Shown: piece after piece, positions 15,426 through 23,850 of the stretch
Position numbering within the stretch: position 1 is the stretch's first letter
Layout: each line of letters begins with the position of its first letter
Source: M3007 sp044226205
Lineage (GTDB): Bacteria > Bacteroidota > Bacteroidia > Chitinophagales > Saprospiraceae
Assembly (NCBI GenBank): GCA_044226205.1
Contig: JBGAHL010000012.1
Span: 1 to 64,000, forward strand
Direction: 5' to 3'
DNA length: 64,000 nucleotides
Translations under genes and position numbers: made by a program
Notes under the pieces: generated by a model
Told to the model about the DNA's origin: nothing
Seen by the model: only the letters and a program-made list of their open reading frames with translations
Databases searched by the model: none

Positions 15426-16754
15426 TCAATTTTCTACGGCCACCTGGTATTCTTTGGCCAAAAAGGTTTTGACCCATTCGGTCGTCACCGACTTCGGCCG
15501 TTCGAGCGGCAGACCCAGCGAGCGGGCCCAGCACAAGGCAGCCAGTACGCCGAGCGCCCGGCTTACGCCGAACAGCACGGTGTAGTAGTTGTATTCTTTC
15601 ATGCCATAGTGGATCAACAGGGCGCCGGAGTGGGCATCCACGTTGGGCCAGGGGTTTTTCACCTTGCCCAGACTGGTGAGGATGGGCGGCACCACGTCGA
15701 AGATTTTCCAGACGATTTTGACCAAATCGCTGTCCTGCACGTTGTCTTCGGCAAACTGACGCTGCGCCATGAAGCGCGGGTCGGGTTTGCGCAGCACGGC
15801 GTGGCCGTATCCGGGGATAACGCGGCCGCTGGCCAGGGTGCTTTTGACGTATTCGCTGATCTGTTCGCGCGAGGGTTTGGAAGTGCCCAGGGTATCCACC
15901 ATTTTCTGGATCCAGCGGATTACTTCCTGATTGGCCAGGCCGTGCAGCGGACCGGCAAGGGCGTTCATGCCCGCGCTCAGCGCCAGATAGGGGTCGCTTA
16001 GCATGGAGCCAACGAGGTGAGTGGTATGCGCTGACCCGTTGCCGCCTTCGTGGTCGGCGTGGATGGTCAGGAAAAGGCGCATGTATTCTTTAAAACCTTC
16101 GTCGTCGAAGCCCAGCATGTGGGCGTAGTTCCCCCCCCAGTCGAGCGAAATATCGGGCAACACCTGATTGCCGTTGTGGTACACCCGCCGGTAGATATAG
16201 GCGGCGATGCGCGGCAGTCGGGCGACCAGGTTCATGGTGTCTTCGTAAGCGGCATCCCAGTACTCGGTTTTGTTCATGCCGGTGTTGTAACGCTGGGCGA
16301 ACACGCTGGTGTTTTGCATGGCCATGATGCCGACGGAGAACTGGGTCATCGGGTGGGCATCCACGGGCAATGCGTCGATGGCACGGAAGGCGTGTTCGGG
16401 AACATTGGCGCGGCGCACCCAGTTTTCAGTGAGCCATTTGACCTGTTCGTACGTGGGGATTTCGCCCACAAGCATCAGCCAGAACAGGCCTTCGGGCAAA
16501 GGCTCTGTGCCACCGGGGGCTTTGGGGAGTTTTTCACGTAGTTCGGGAATAGAAAAGCCGCGGAAACGGATACCTTCTTCGGCATCGAGCAGCGAGGGCT
16601 CCCAGAGCATGCAGGTGATGTCGCGCATACCGCCGTACACCTGGTCGAGCATAACGTCGTCAACCTTTTTGTCGCCGTGTTCTTTGAGCAATTCTTTGAC
16701 CTCCTTAGCCTGGGCCTGGGCTTTTTCGTAGAAGAGTGATTTAAGCGGATCCAT
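15426..16754 (-). CDS. gltA: Citrate synthase (mitochondrial/eukaryote-like type)
   Basis: 442 residues. Condenses acetyl-CoA with oxaloacetate at the entry of the TCA cycle. The catalytic triad is present: His235 (HADHEGGN), His318 (GYGHAV) and Asp373 (NVDAHSG), corresponding to His274, His320 and Asp375 of the pig enzyme. The surrounding wording is closer to mitochondrial citrate synthase than to the hexameric E. coli form, as found in a subset of Bacteroidota. A consensus promoter lies 76-110 bp upstream and a terminator just downstream, so it is a monocistronic unit. The ATG at 16754 gives a typical N-terminal helix. Confidence 0.96.
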   Translation of the reverse strand: MDPLKSLFYEKAQAQAKEVKELLKEHGDKKVDDVMLDQVYGGMRDITCMLWEPSLLDAEEGIRFRGFSIPELREKLPKAPGGTEPLPEGLFWLMLVGEIPTYEQVKWLTENWVRRANVPEHAFRAIDALPVDAHPMTQFSVGIMAMQNTSVFAQRYNTGMNKTEYWDAAYEDTMNLVARLPRIAAYIYRRVYHNGNQVLPDISLDWGGNYAHMLGFDDEGFKEYMRLFLTIHADHEGGNGSAHTTHLVGSMLSDPYLALSAGMNALAGPLHGLANQEVIRWIQKMVDTLGTSKPSREQISEYVKSTLASGRVIPGYGHAVLRKPDPRFMAQRQFAEDNVQDSDLVKIVWKIFDVVPPILTSLGKVKNPWPNVDAHSGALLIHYGMKEYNYYTVLFGVSRALGVLAALCWARSLGLPLERPKSVTTEWVKTFLAKEYQVAVEN

Positions 16755-16829
16755 GAAGCAACAATGCGGATAAATGTGTGGGTAATGGCGAAAAAAGCTG
16801 TGTCAGGGAGTAGAACAACGCTTCTCCCG

Positions 16830-16864
16830 CAAAGTTACATTTTTTCAAAGGGCGCGGCAAAAAA
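16830..16864 (-). promoter_or_regulatory. Bacteroidota sigma-70-type promoter of gltA
   Basis: On the minus strand TTTTTTG (16864-16858) is separated by 20 bp from TAACTTTG (16837-16830), a near-perfect TTTG-N19..21-TAnnTTTG promoter. Transcription would start around 16823, giving a leader of about 70 nt. The remaining part of 16755-16964 shows nothing else. Confidence 0.75.
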
Positions 16865-16964
16865 GGGTGAAAATGAAGATGAAACGGGAAAAAAGATGGC
16901 TGAGGCGACTGTACTTCGTGTGCAACATTTGCACACGAAGTAATACTTTTTGTACACGATTTGC

Positions 16965-18020
16965 TCACGCCCTCCCAAACCCCTTCTCCCAGCGCAACGC
17001 CACCCGTACCAGCAAAATCAGCACCGGAACTTCGATCAGCGGACCGATGACCGCGGCAAATGCCACACCCGAATCGATACCGAATACAGCGATCGCCACC
17101 GCGATGCCCAACTCGAAATTATTGCCCGCCGCGGTAAATGCCAGCGAAGTGCTTTTGGCATAGTCGGCCCCGGCGCGTTTGGCCAGAAAAAACGCACTGA
17201 AAAACATGATGACGAAATACAGCACCAGCGGCGCCGCCACCCGCAGCACATCCATCGGTATCTGGACGATAAGACTGCCCTTGTAACTGAACATGACCAC
17301 AATGGTAAACAACAGCGAAACCAGCGTGATCGGACTGATTTTCGGAAGGAAAACCTGCTGGTACCATTCCCGGCCTTTTCGCCGCATCAGAAAATACCGC
17401 GTCAGAAAACCGGCGATAAACGGAATGCCCAGGTAAACAAACACACTTTCGGCAATTTGCCCGATACTCACCTCCACAGCCACACCCGGAATCCCGAACC
17501 AGGTGGGCAAAATGGTCACAAAAAACCAGGCATACACACTGTAAAACAACACCTGAAAAATGCTGTTGAATGCCACCAGACCCGCAACATACTCGTTGTC
17601 GCCGCGCGCCAGATCATTCCAGACGATCACCATGGCAATGCAGCGCGCAATGCCGATCATGATCAGCCCGACCATGTATTCCGGCTTGTCGGCAAGCAAA
17701 CTGACGGCCAGCGCAAACATCAGAAACGGACCAATCACCCAGTTTTGAACCAGCGACAAGGCCAAAATGCGCCGATTGCGGAACACCGCGGGCATTTCTT
17801 CATACTTCACTTTGGCCAGCGGCGGATACATCATCAGGATGAGCCCAAGGGCAATGGGAATGTTGGTCGTTCCACTTTGAAAACGATTGATAAACGCCGC
17901 CGTTCCGGGCAAAAAATAGCCCAGCGCCACGCCCAGAAACATGGCGGCAAAAATCCAGAGCGTGAGGTAGCGGTCGAGAAAGCCGAGCCGTTTGGGCCGG
18001 GCACTTGCAGATTGGCTCAT
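16965..18020 (-). CDS. acr3: Arsenite efflux transporter, ACR3 family
   Basis: 351 residues with about ten membrane helices. The family-defining segment GIARCIAMVIVWNDLARGD contains the conserved cysteine needed for As(III) transport, and AGNNFELGIAVAI the second conserved motif. ACR3 carriers expel arsenite using the proton motive force. The gene follows arsC by 14 bp and is the last gene of a TonB receptor-arsC-acr3 row. ArsC makes arsenite from arsenate and ACR3 exports it. No ArsR repressor gene is present in the neighbourhood. Confidence 0.95.
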   Translation of the reverse strand: MSQSASARPKRLGFLDRYLTLWIFAAMFLGVALGYFLPGTAAFINRFQSGTTNIPIALGLILMMYPPLAKVKYEEMPAVFRNRRILALSLVQNWVIGPFLMFALAVSLLADKPEYMVGLIMIGIARCIAMVIVWNDLARGDNEYVAGLVAFNSIFQVLFYSVYAWFFVTILPTWFGIPGVAVEVSIGQIAESVFVYLGIPFIAGFLTRYFLMRRKGREWYQQVFLPKISPITLVSLLFTIVVMFSYKGSLIVQIPMDVLRVAAPLVLYFVIMFFSAFFLAKRAGADYAKSTSLAFTAAGNNFELGIAVAIAVFGIDSGVAFAAVIGPLIEVPVLILLVRVALRWEKGFGRA

Positions 18021-18034
18021 GTTTTTTCTAAAAA

Positions 18035-18451
18035 TTATCCCAGTTGTTCCTGCACAAATTGCTCCGCGTAGGTTTTGATCAGGTCTCTGACCCTGCGAAA
18101 TTCGGCCATGATTTCTTCCTCGCTACCCGTAGCCCTGGCAGGGTCAGGAAAATTATAATGGAACTTCAGGGCCCGGGTCGGGAAATACGGACAACGTTCC
18201 CGCGCGTTGTCGCACACCGTGATGACGTAGTCAAAATCGATGTCGCGATATTCGTCCACATGGTTCGAGGTATGCCCCGAAATATCGATGCCGTCTTCTT
18301 TCATGGTGGCGATGGCGCGCGGATTGACGCCATGGGTTTCGACGCCGGCGCTGTACACTTCGGCGCGGTTGCCGGCAAAGTGGCGGAGATAGCCTTCCGC
18401 GATTTGGCTTCGGCAACTGTTGCCGGTACAGAGAACAAGGATTTTTTTCAT
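18035..18451 (-). CDS. arsC: Thioredoxin-coupled arsenate reductase (low-molecular-weight phosphatase fold)
   Basis: 138 residues. The P-loop LCTGNSCRS carries nucleophile Cys8, with Cys80 and Cys87 (TVCDNARERCPYFP) forming the disulfide relay typical of the Staphylococcus pI258 ArsC type rather than the glutaredoxin-dependent E. coli type. ETHGVNPRAI and the FPDPA segment are also characteristic. It reduces arsenate to arsenite in the cytoplasm. It starts 32 bp behind the TonB-dependent receptor gene and ends 14 bp before acr3; the three probably share a transcript. Confidence 0.95.
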   Translation of the reverse strand: MKKILVLCTGNSCRSQIAEGYLRHFAGNRAEVYSAGVETHGVNPRAIATMKEDGIDISGHTSNHVDEYRDIDFDYVITVCDNARERCPYFPTRALKFHYNFPDPARATGSEEEIMAEFRRVRDLIKTYAEQFVQEQLG

Positions 18452-18483
18452 AAAAAGTAGAAAAGAAAAAGGGGTGAATGGAC

Positions 18484-20820
18484 TCAGCGGGTTGCCGCAG
18501 GTTCTTTGGGCGACAGTTTGAAATTAACGCCGGCATACAACTCCCGGCCGCGCGTGGGCCCCCAGGCAAACGAAGGATCGAACCCGCGCGAAAAAGGCTG
18601 CTCCCAACCCAGAATGGGGCGTTTCTGGCGAAAATCGAACACGTTTTCGCAGCCGGCAAACAGCTCGAAACGCCGCAAATTGCGCCTGATCTGCACGCTC
18701 GTGACCGAGTACGCCCTGGAAAAATCCGGCAGGCGGAGGTTTTCCGGGTTGAGGCTCGTTTCGGGCAGGCGCTGCTGGCCGTACCAGTGCAGGTTGGCGT
18801 CGAACTGCCAGCGCTCGTCGGGCGTTCGGAGGCTCAGCACGGTCAGCAATTTGTGCCGTGGATTGAAGGGGAGCGCCCTTTTTTTACCTTGCTCATTGCG
18901 AAACACATCGAGAAAATTGTAGGCCATGCGCCATTCGATGCGGCGTTTCCAGGCTGCGCTCAATTCCAGTTGGGCGCCATTGCTGATCGAGACGCCGGTA
19001 AAATTGCGGATGAACGCCCTGGTCGGGTCGCTGTCGTAGTCCGGAAAAAACTGGTTTTGAAACCGGGTATGGTAAAAATCGGCCGTGGCGGTCAGTTTGG
19101 TGTTGCCGATGCTGAACCTGCGGGTGGCGTTCACGCCGGCATTCCAGGCCCGCTCGGGCAGGAGTGTTTGCTCAAAAATGATGTCGCGGTTGCCGGCCAG
19201 CAATGCCGTGTTTTCGGGAAAAAGATTGACGGTGCGCCAGCCGGTCCCCACGCTGGCGCGCAAATCCAGATCGGGCGAAGGGTTGAAACGCAACATGGTA
19301 CGGGGCGTCAGGTACCAGCCGTGGGTGTTGTGTCGGTCGGCGCGAATGCCTGCGACCCAGACCCAGCGGTCGTCGCTGAAATGGAAGATGTTTTCGATAA
19401 ATCCGCCGGGGATGTCCTCCGTTTTGGTGTATTTGCCCGCAAAACTGCGATTCAAGGTGTCGGCCGCGGCAAAAGCGATGTTTTCATCCAGCACAAAATG
19501 CCGGAAACTCAGACCGGTTTTCAATTCATGCGCTTGCCGGGCGCCCCAAAACCATTCGTATTGAAGGTTGGCGTAGGCGTGGCGCTGCTGCGCATCGTAT
19601 TGGGTCAGGCCAAACCAGGAGTGCTGTTCCTGGGCGACGAACGAGGCCAGCAGGGAAACCTTGCGGTTGGCGTCGAATCGGTAGCCGGTTTTGGTCAAGA
19701 GCTCGGGTTGTCGGAATTGCACGGTCTGGCCGTAGGCATCCGTCCCGCCTTTGTCCGCTCGCGGGTCGAAGCGGGTCTGGCCGCCGATGCGCTGTTCGTC
19801 CACGTAACGCGCCGCGATGAAGGCCGACCAACCGTTCTCGTTTTCCTTTCGAAAACGCCATTTGTCGTACACCGAGTAGCGGGTCAGCCGCGGGAGGTCC
19901 AAAAAGCCGTCCTGATCGCGGTCCCATTTGCCGCCGGGCTGCGAAGTGTGCAGGGCGAGGTAGTTGGTCCAGCGTTTCCGCTTGCTGGCTATGGCCGCGT
20001 TGAGGTGTTTTTCGCCAAAACTGTTGACCAAAACATCGGCAGTAAAGGGCTCGGCGATTCCTCCTTCGCGTGGAAAAACGGTGATTTGGCCGACCATGCC
20101 TTCGTACCCCTGCAACACGCTGTTCGCGCCTTTTACCACCCAGATATTTTCCAGCATACTGCCCGGAATGGTGCCCAGGCCATAGGTGTAGCTCAGGCCC
20201 TGAATGGTGGGCAGGCCGTCGAGCAACACCTGGTTGTACACGCCGCTCAGGCCGAGTATCCTGAGTTCCTTGGCATTGGTGATAATATTGGTCGTGGTGG
20301 GCTGAACGGTGCTCTGGGTTTCAAAACAACCGGCCAGATCACAGCAGGCGGCTTTGCGCAGTTCGGCGCGATTGATGACCTCCACTTTCACGGGTTGCAG
20401 CACGGAAACGTACGCGCCGCTTGCTTCGTCGCGAATGGTTACTTCCCGGAGCGTCACTTCTGCCGACATGCTCAGCGTCCAGAAACTGTGCAGATCGTCG
20501 ATCACGAAGGTGTCGCGAATGCCGCCGAAAATGCCGGCCAGGCGGTAAGTTTTTTGTGTGGTATCGGGAGGAAAAGGAAGGGCAAATTCCCCTTTGTCGT
20601 CGGTGCGCGCACCGATGGACGTGCCCACCCACGCCACGATGGCGCCGGGCAATGCGACGTCTCGGTGATCGGTCACCTGTCCGTACAAATCCTGCGCGGT
20701 CAATTGCCCGCGACCCGCCAAAGCCAGGGCGAGCATTATCCAAGCCTTTACTACCCATTTTCGAACGGAATGGGCTGTTTCAAAGGCTTTTTTGTAAAAA
20801 TAGGACATAAACCTGATCAT
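18484..20820 (-). CDS. TonB-dependent outer-membrane receptor heading the arsenic gene row
   Basis: 778 residues from 20820. Because the -7 box ends only 13 bp upstream, the in-frame ATG at 20808 is the likelier real start. The signal peptide ends near LTAQ. A carboxypeptidase-regulatory-like domain (DLYGQVTDHRDVALPGAIVAW) is followed by a plug (about 130-260) and a 22-strand barrel ending in a family-typical GVNFKL region. The plug contains a cysteine cluster C159, C160, C165 (AACCDLAGCF) immediately before the conserved segment that runs through VLLDGLPTIQGLS. Cys-rich plugs of this kind recur in Bacteroidota receptors beside metal-handling genes. It would import, or sense, a ligand across the outer membrane; the ligand is unknown. 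Located directly upstream of arsC and acr3. Confidence 0.92.
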   Translation of the reverse strand: MIRFMSYFYKKAFETAHSVRKWVVKAWIMLALALAGRGQLTAQDLYGQVTDHRDVALPGAIVAWVGTSIGARTDDKGEFALPFPPDTTQKTYRLAGIFGGIRDTFVIDDLHSFWTLSMSAEVTLREVTIRDEASGAYVSVLQPVKVEVINRAELRKAACCDLAGCFETQSTVQPTTTNIITNAKELRILGLSGVYNQVLLDGLPTIQGLSYTYGLGTIPGSMLENIWVVKGANSVLQGYEGMVGQITVFPREGGIAEPFTADVLVNSFGEKHLNAAIASKRKRWTNYLALHTSQPGGKWDRDQDGFLDLPRLTRYSVYDKWRFRKENENGWSAFIAARYVDEQRIGGQTRFDPRADKGGTDAYGQTVQFRQPELLTKTGYRFDANRKVSLLASFVAQEQHSWFGLTQYDAQQRHAYANLQYEWFWGARQAHELKTGLSFRHFVLDENIAFAAADTLNRSFAGKYTKTEDIPGGFIENIFHFSDDRWVWVAGIRADRHNTHGWYLTPRTMLRFNPSPDLDLRASVGTGWRTVNLFPENTALLAGNRDIIFEQTLLPERAWNAGVNATRRFSIGNTKLTATADFYHTRFQNQFFPDYDSDPTRAFIRNFTGVSISNGAQLELSAAWKRRIEWRMAYNFLDVFRNEQGKKRALPFNPRHKLLTVLSLRTPDERWQFDANLHWYGQQRLPETSLNPENLRLPDFSRAYSVTSVQIRRNLRRFELFAGCENVFDFRQKRPILGWEQPFSRGFDPSFAWGPTRGRELYAGVNFKLSPKEPAATR

Positions 20821-20832
20821 TAAATTTCATCG

Positions 20833-20840
20833 CAAAAGTA
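20833..20840 (-). promoter_or_regulatory. -7 promoter box of the TonB receptor-arsC-acr3 unit
   Basis: TACTTTTG on the minus strand fits TAnnTTTG. Transcription would begin near 20826, too close to the ATG at 20820 for a normal leader but well placed for the ATG at 20808. No clear TTG -33 element, which may mean an activator is needed. Confidence 0.55.
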
Positions 20841-20910
20841 CGATGGATTTTTTGACAGGCAGGGTTTTGAGATAAATTAATCGTAAAAAAACGATAGTTT
20901 TTAAGGCAAT

Positions 20911-20948
20911 AAAAAAGCAGCCATTTCGCGCGGTGGCGAAATGGCTGC
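20911..20948 (-). terminator. Rho-independent terminator of the PUR protein gene
   Basis: A perfect 13-bp stem (20917-20929 with 20936-20948) and 6-nt loop, followed on the minus strand by TTTTTT (20916-20911). It lies 30 bp past the stop of the DUF3276 gene. Confidence 0.88.
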
Positions 20949-20978
20949 CTGATATGAGTTGTCGAACGGTAAAAGCGA

Positions 20979-21827
20979 TTACCAGTTGACGTCTTCTTCG
21001 TCGTCTTTTTTCGTGCGGCGTTTTTTCGTGCCTTTTTCAGAAGGTTCTTCTTCGGTAGCGTCAGTGCGCTCGTCGCGAATTTCGACGTCCTGTGCGTCGT
21101 CCTGCGCTTCGTCACGGCCGAAATCGTCGTCTTCTTCGCGGCTGGACCACTCGTCGCGGGTGTTGCCGCGGTCGTCGTCTTCAAAGTCGCGGTTTTGCGC
21201 TTCCCATTCGGCCTGGCGGCGATCGAATTCTTCGTAGTCGAAGTTGGGCATCAGGTCGGTTTTGACGTGATTGACCACTTCATTGAGCGAAGCGACAAAA
21301 CGGTTGAAATCTTCTTTGTAGAGGAAAATTTTGTGCCGTTTATATCCGTAACCGTCTTCGCGGCGCGTGCTTTCGGTGATGGTGATAAAGTAGTCTTCTC
21401 CGCGGGTTTTGCGCACATCGAAGAAATAGGTGCGGCGTTTGCCGGCTCGTACGCGTTTTGAAAATACGCTTTCTTCGTTATCGCGGTCAAAATTGCCGCC
21501 TCCGCCGCCGCGGTTGCGATCAAATCCGCCACGAAATCCTCCGCGATCGCGATCATGGCCTCTGTCCCGATCAAATCCTCCGCGATCCCGATCCCGGTCA
21601 TAGCCTCTGTCGCGGTCAAATCCGCCACGATCCCGGTTGCCATAGTCGCTGCGTTCGCGGTAGCCGCCCCGGTCACGATTGTCGTTGCGATCCCGGTTGT
21701 CATTGCGATCGCGATTGTCATTGCGATCCCGGTTGTCGTTGCGATCGCGATTGTCGTTGCGATCCCGGTTGTCATTGCGGTCGCGATAATCTCCCCGATC
21801 TCTCCGCTTGAAATACCCGTATTCCAC
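20979..21827 (-). CDS. PUR-family DNA/RNA-binding protein (DUF3276) with repetitive RD-rich N-terminal tail
   Basis: 282 residues from a GTG. The middle (about 120-200; VFSKRVRAGKRRTYFFDVR, DYFITITES, RHKIFLYKEDF) is a DUF3276/PUR domain related to Pur-alpha and to Borrelia EbfC-era PurA regulators, which bind single-stranded nucleic acid. The N-terminal 110 residues are low complexity: six consecutive DRNDNR hexapeptides, then RGG/FDRDRG units. The C-terminal 80 residues are strongly acidic and end with a basic KKRRTKKD patch. At DNA level the hexapeptide array is an 18-bp tandem repeat with alternating synonymous codons, giving a 36-bp super-period. A consensus promoter and a strong terminator mark it as monocistronic. 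No ATG exists upstream in this frame. Confidence 0.9.
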   Translation of the reverse strand: MEYGYFKRRDRGDYRDRNDNRDRNDNRDRNDNRDRNDNRDRNDNRDRNDNRDRGGYRERSDYGNRDRGGFDRDRGYDRDRDRGGFDRDRGHDRDRGGFRGGFDRNRGGGGGNFDRDNEESVFSKRVRAGKRRTYFFDVRKTRGEDYFITITESTRREDGYGYKRHKIFLYKEDFNRFVASLNEVVNHVKTDLMPNFDYEEFDRRQAEWEAQNRDFEDDDRGNTRDEWSSREEDDDFGRDEAQDDAQDVEIRDERTDATEEEPSEKGTKKRRTKKDDEEDVNW

Positions 21828-21874
21828 TTGTAAAACGTTTGGTGAAAAATGATTTTTTTTACAAAAGTTGTGAG

Positions 21875-21906
21875 CAAAGGTAGATTTTCCGATGATACTC
21901 CATCAA
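21875..21906 (-). promoter_or_regulatory. Bacteroidota promoter of the PUR protein gene
   Basis: On the minus strand TTG (21906-21904), 21-bp spacer, TACCTTTG (21882-21875). Transcription would start near 21868, giving a leader of about 40 nt to the GTG at 21827. Confidence 0.7.
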
Positions 21907-21936
21907 TATTTCTCCAGAATATTACCCGGCAGGATA

Positions 21937-23756
21937 TTATCGGCTAAATTTGATCTGACCGCCGACAATTGTTTGTAACACCCGCGCCTGCAAAATTTCC
22001 TCTTCGGGGCACCTCAAAAGGTCTTTGGATACCACCACGATATCGGCCAGCTTGCCGGGTTCTAGCGACCCTTTTTCTTTTTCCTCGAAAGCGGCGCGGG
22101 CATTCCAGAGGGTGTAGGAATAAAGGGCTTCCTCGCGGGTCATTTTTTGTTCGGGAAAAAACTCAAGTCCGCTGTCGACCCGCCGGCGGGTCACGCTGGC
22201 GTAAAGGCAGGCCAGCGGGTCGCAATCTTCCACGGGTACGTCGGTGCCGTTGGCCAGCCAGGCGCCGGCGTCGAGCAGGCTGCGCCAGGCATAGGCGCCG
22301 GTTCGGGCGCGGTTTTCGCCCAGTCGTTTGACCACAAACGGGGCGTCGCTGGTGCAGTGAATGGCCTGCATGGAAGCGATCACGCCCAATTGGTGAAAAC
22401 GCGAAATGTCCTGTGGATCAACATGTTGTGCGTGCTCGATCCGCCAGCGCCAATCGCCGGGATCACCTTTGAGGTTTTCTTCAAAAACATTCAGCACCTC
22501 GCGGTTGCCACGGTCGCCGATGGCGTGTACGCAACATTGCAGCTTGTGTTGGCGGCAGAGCCGGGCGATGGTGCGCAGGGTGTCGATCGAAGTGGTATTT
22601 TGACCGTAGAAGCCCGGCTTGTCGGCGTAGGGTTCGAGCAGCCAGGCGCCGTAAGAGCCCAGCGCGCCGTCGAGATACACTTTTATCGCGCGGACGGTGA
22701 GGAAGTTATTGCCGAGACCAATCTGGGGGTAATCGGACAGCCGGTCGTACTCGGCGGCGGTCGGCTGGGAGATCATGACCCACAGGCGCAGCGGCAGCCG
22801 GCTCGATTCGGCAAGGCGGCTGTATTGCTCTATTTCCCAAAAATCGCTGCCGGCATCGGTAAAGGAGGTGATGCCTTTGCCCAGGCATTCCTGGCCGGCC
22901 AGTTCGACGGATTTTTCAAAATGCTGTATTGCTCTATTTCCCAAAAATCGCTGCCGGCATCGGTAAAGGAGGTGATGCCTTTGCCCAGGCATTCCTGGCC
23001 GGCCAGTTCGACGGATTTTTCAAAATTCGCGCGTTTTTGATCTTCCGAACGGCGGTTTTTCCAGGTGTTGTAAGGCGCGGTGATCAAGTCCATGGCATTT
23101 TCTTCAAACACGCCGGTGAGCCGGCCCGAAGCGTCGCGCACAATGCGGCCACCGGCAGGGTCGGGGGTTTCGCGGCCTACGCCCGCCAGTTCCATGGCTT
23201 TCGCGTTGGCAAACAGGCTGTGACCGCTGGCATGTACGAGCACAACCGGATGCTGAGCCGACACGGCGCTGAGCGCGTCGTGGTAGGGATAGCCGTTGAA
23301 GGAAGGCACGGGCCGGGTCGACCATTTTTCCTGGTGCCATCCGCGACCTTCGATCCAGTCGCCCGCAGGGGTTTGGCGGGCTTTTTCGGCCACTTGCGCT
23401 ACAATGTCATCCCAGTTTTTGGCGTTGCCCAGGTTCAGATTTTGCATGCTTCGGCCCAGGCTCGAGAAGTGGCCGTGCCCTTCGATAAACCCCGGCATGG
23501 CAAACGCGCCTTTCAGGTCGATGATGCGGGTATCTTTGTCGGCCAGGGCTGTGGCCGCTGCGTCGTCGCCGACATACAGGATGCGGTCGCCTTGTATGGC
23601 CACCGCGCTGGCGTGCGGATTGAGTGAATCGACGGTGAAAATGTTGCCGTTGACCAGTACCAGGGTGGCCCGGGGTTTTCCGGCCGAGGTGCAGGCTGCC
23701 AGCAAAAGCGCCGACAAAACCAGCCCCAGACCGCTTCGAAGCAAATGTGGAGTCAT
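21937..23756 (-). pseudogene. Amidohydrolase lipoprotein (YtcJ-like) broken by a 104-bp tandem duplication
   Basis: The upstream frame starts at 23756 with a lipoprotein signal (LLLAAC, Cys22) and reads through GFIEGHGHFSSLG into the duplication, where the frame shifts and soon stops. The downstream frame carries the remainder: CVHAIGDRGNREV, RIEHAQHV, the NGTDVPVED motif, and an end at 21937. Joined after removing one 104-bp copy, the two halves give one uninterrupted amidohydrolase-3 enzyme (metal-dependent hydrolase, TIM barrel, HxH plus later His and Asp ligands) of normal length. 104 is not a multiple of three, so the duplication itself is the lesion. Either a recent natural mutation or an assembly artefact; no other damage is visible. 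Confidence 0.88.
22819..23026. repeat. Two identical 104-bp tandem copies inside the amidohydrolase gene
   Basis: 22819-22922 and 22923-23026 are identical over all 104 bases. The lack of any mismatch means the duplication is very recent or artificial. Losing one copy restores the reading frame. Confidence 0.95.
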
Positions 23757-23850
23757 GTTGAAAAAATCTGTTTGGCAAAAAGCGCGTAAATTTCGCCCTT
23801 TCTGCGTGCCTGAACAAACCCCGGCAGCCCTATCAAATTTTACACAAAAT

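Noticed and set aside
21251..21877. Alternative frame over the PUR protein repeat region, rich in T, I and A
   Set aside because: Produced by the 18-bp repeat read in another frame; the DUF3276 domain lies in the chosen frame.
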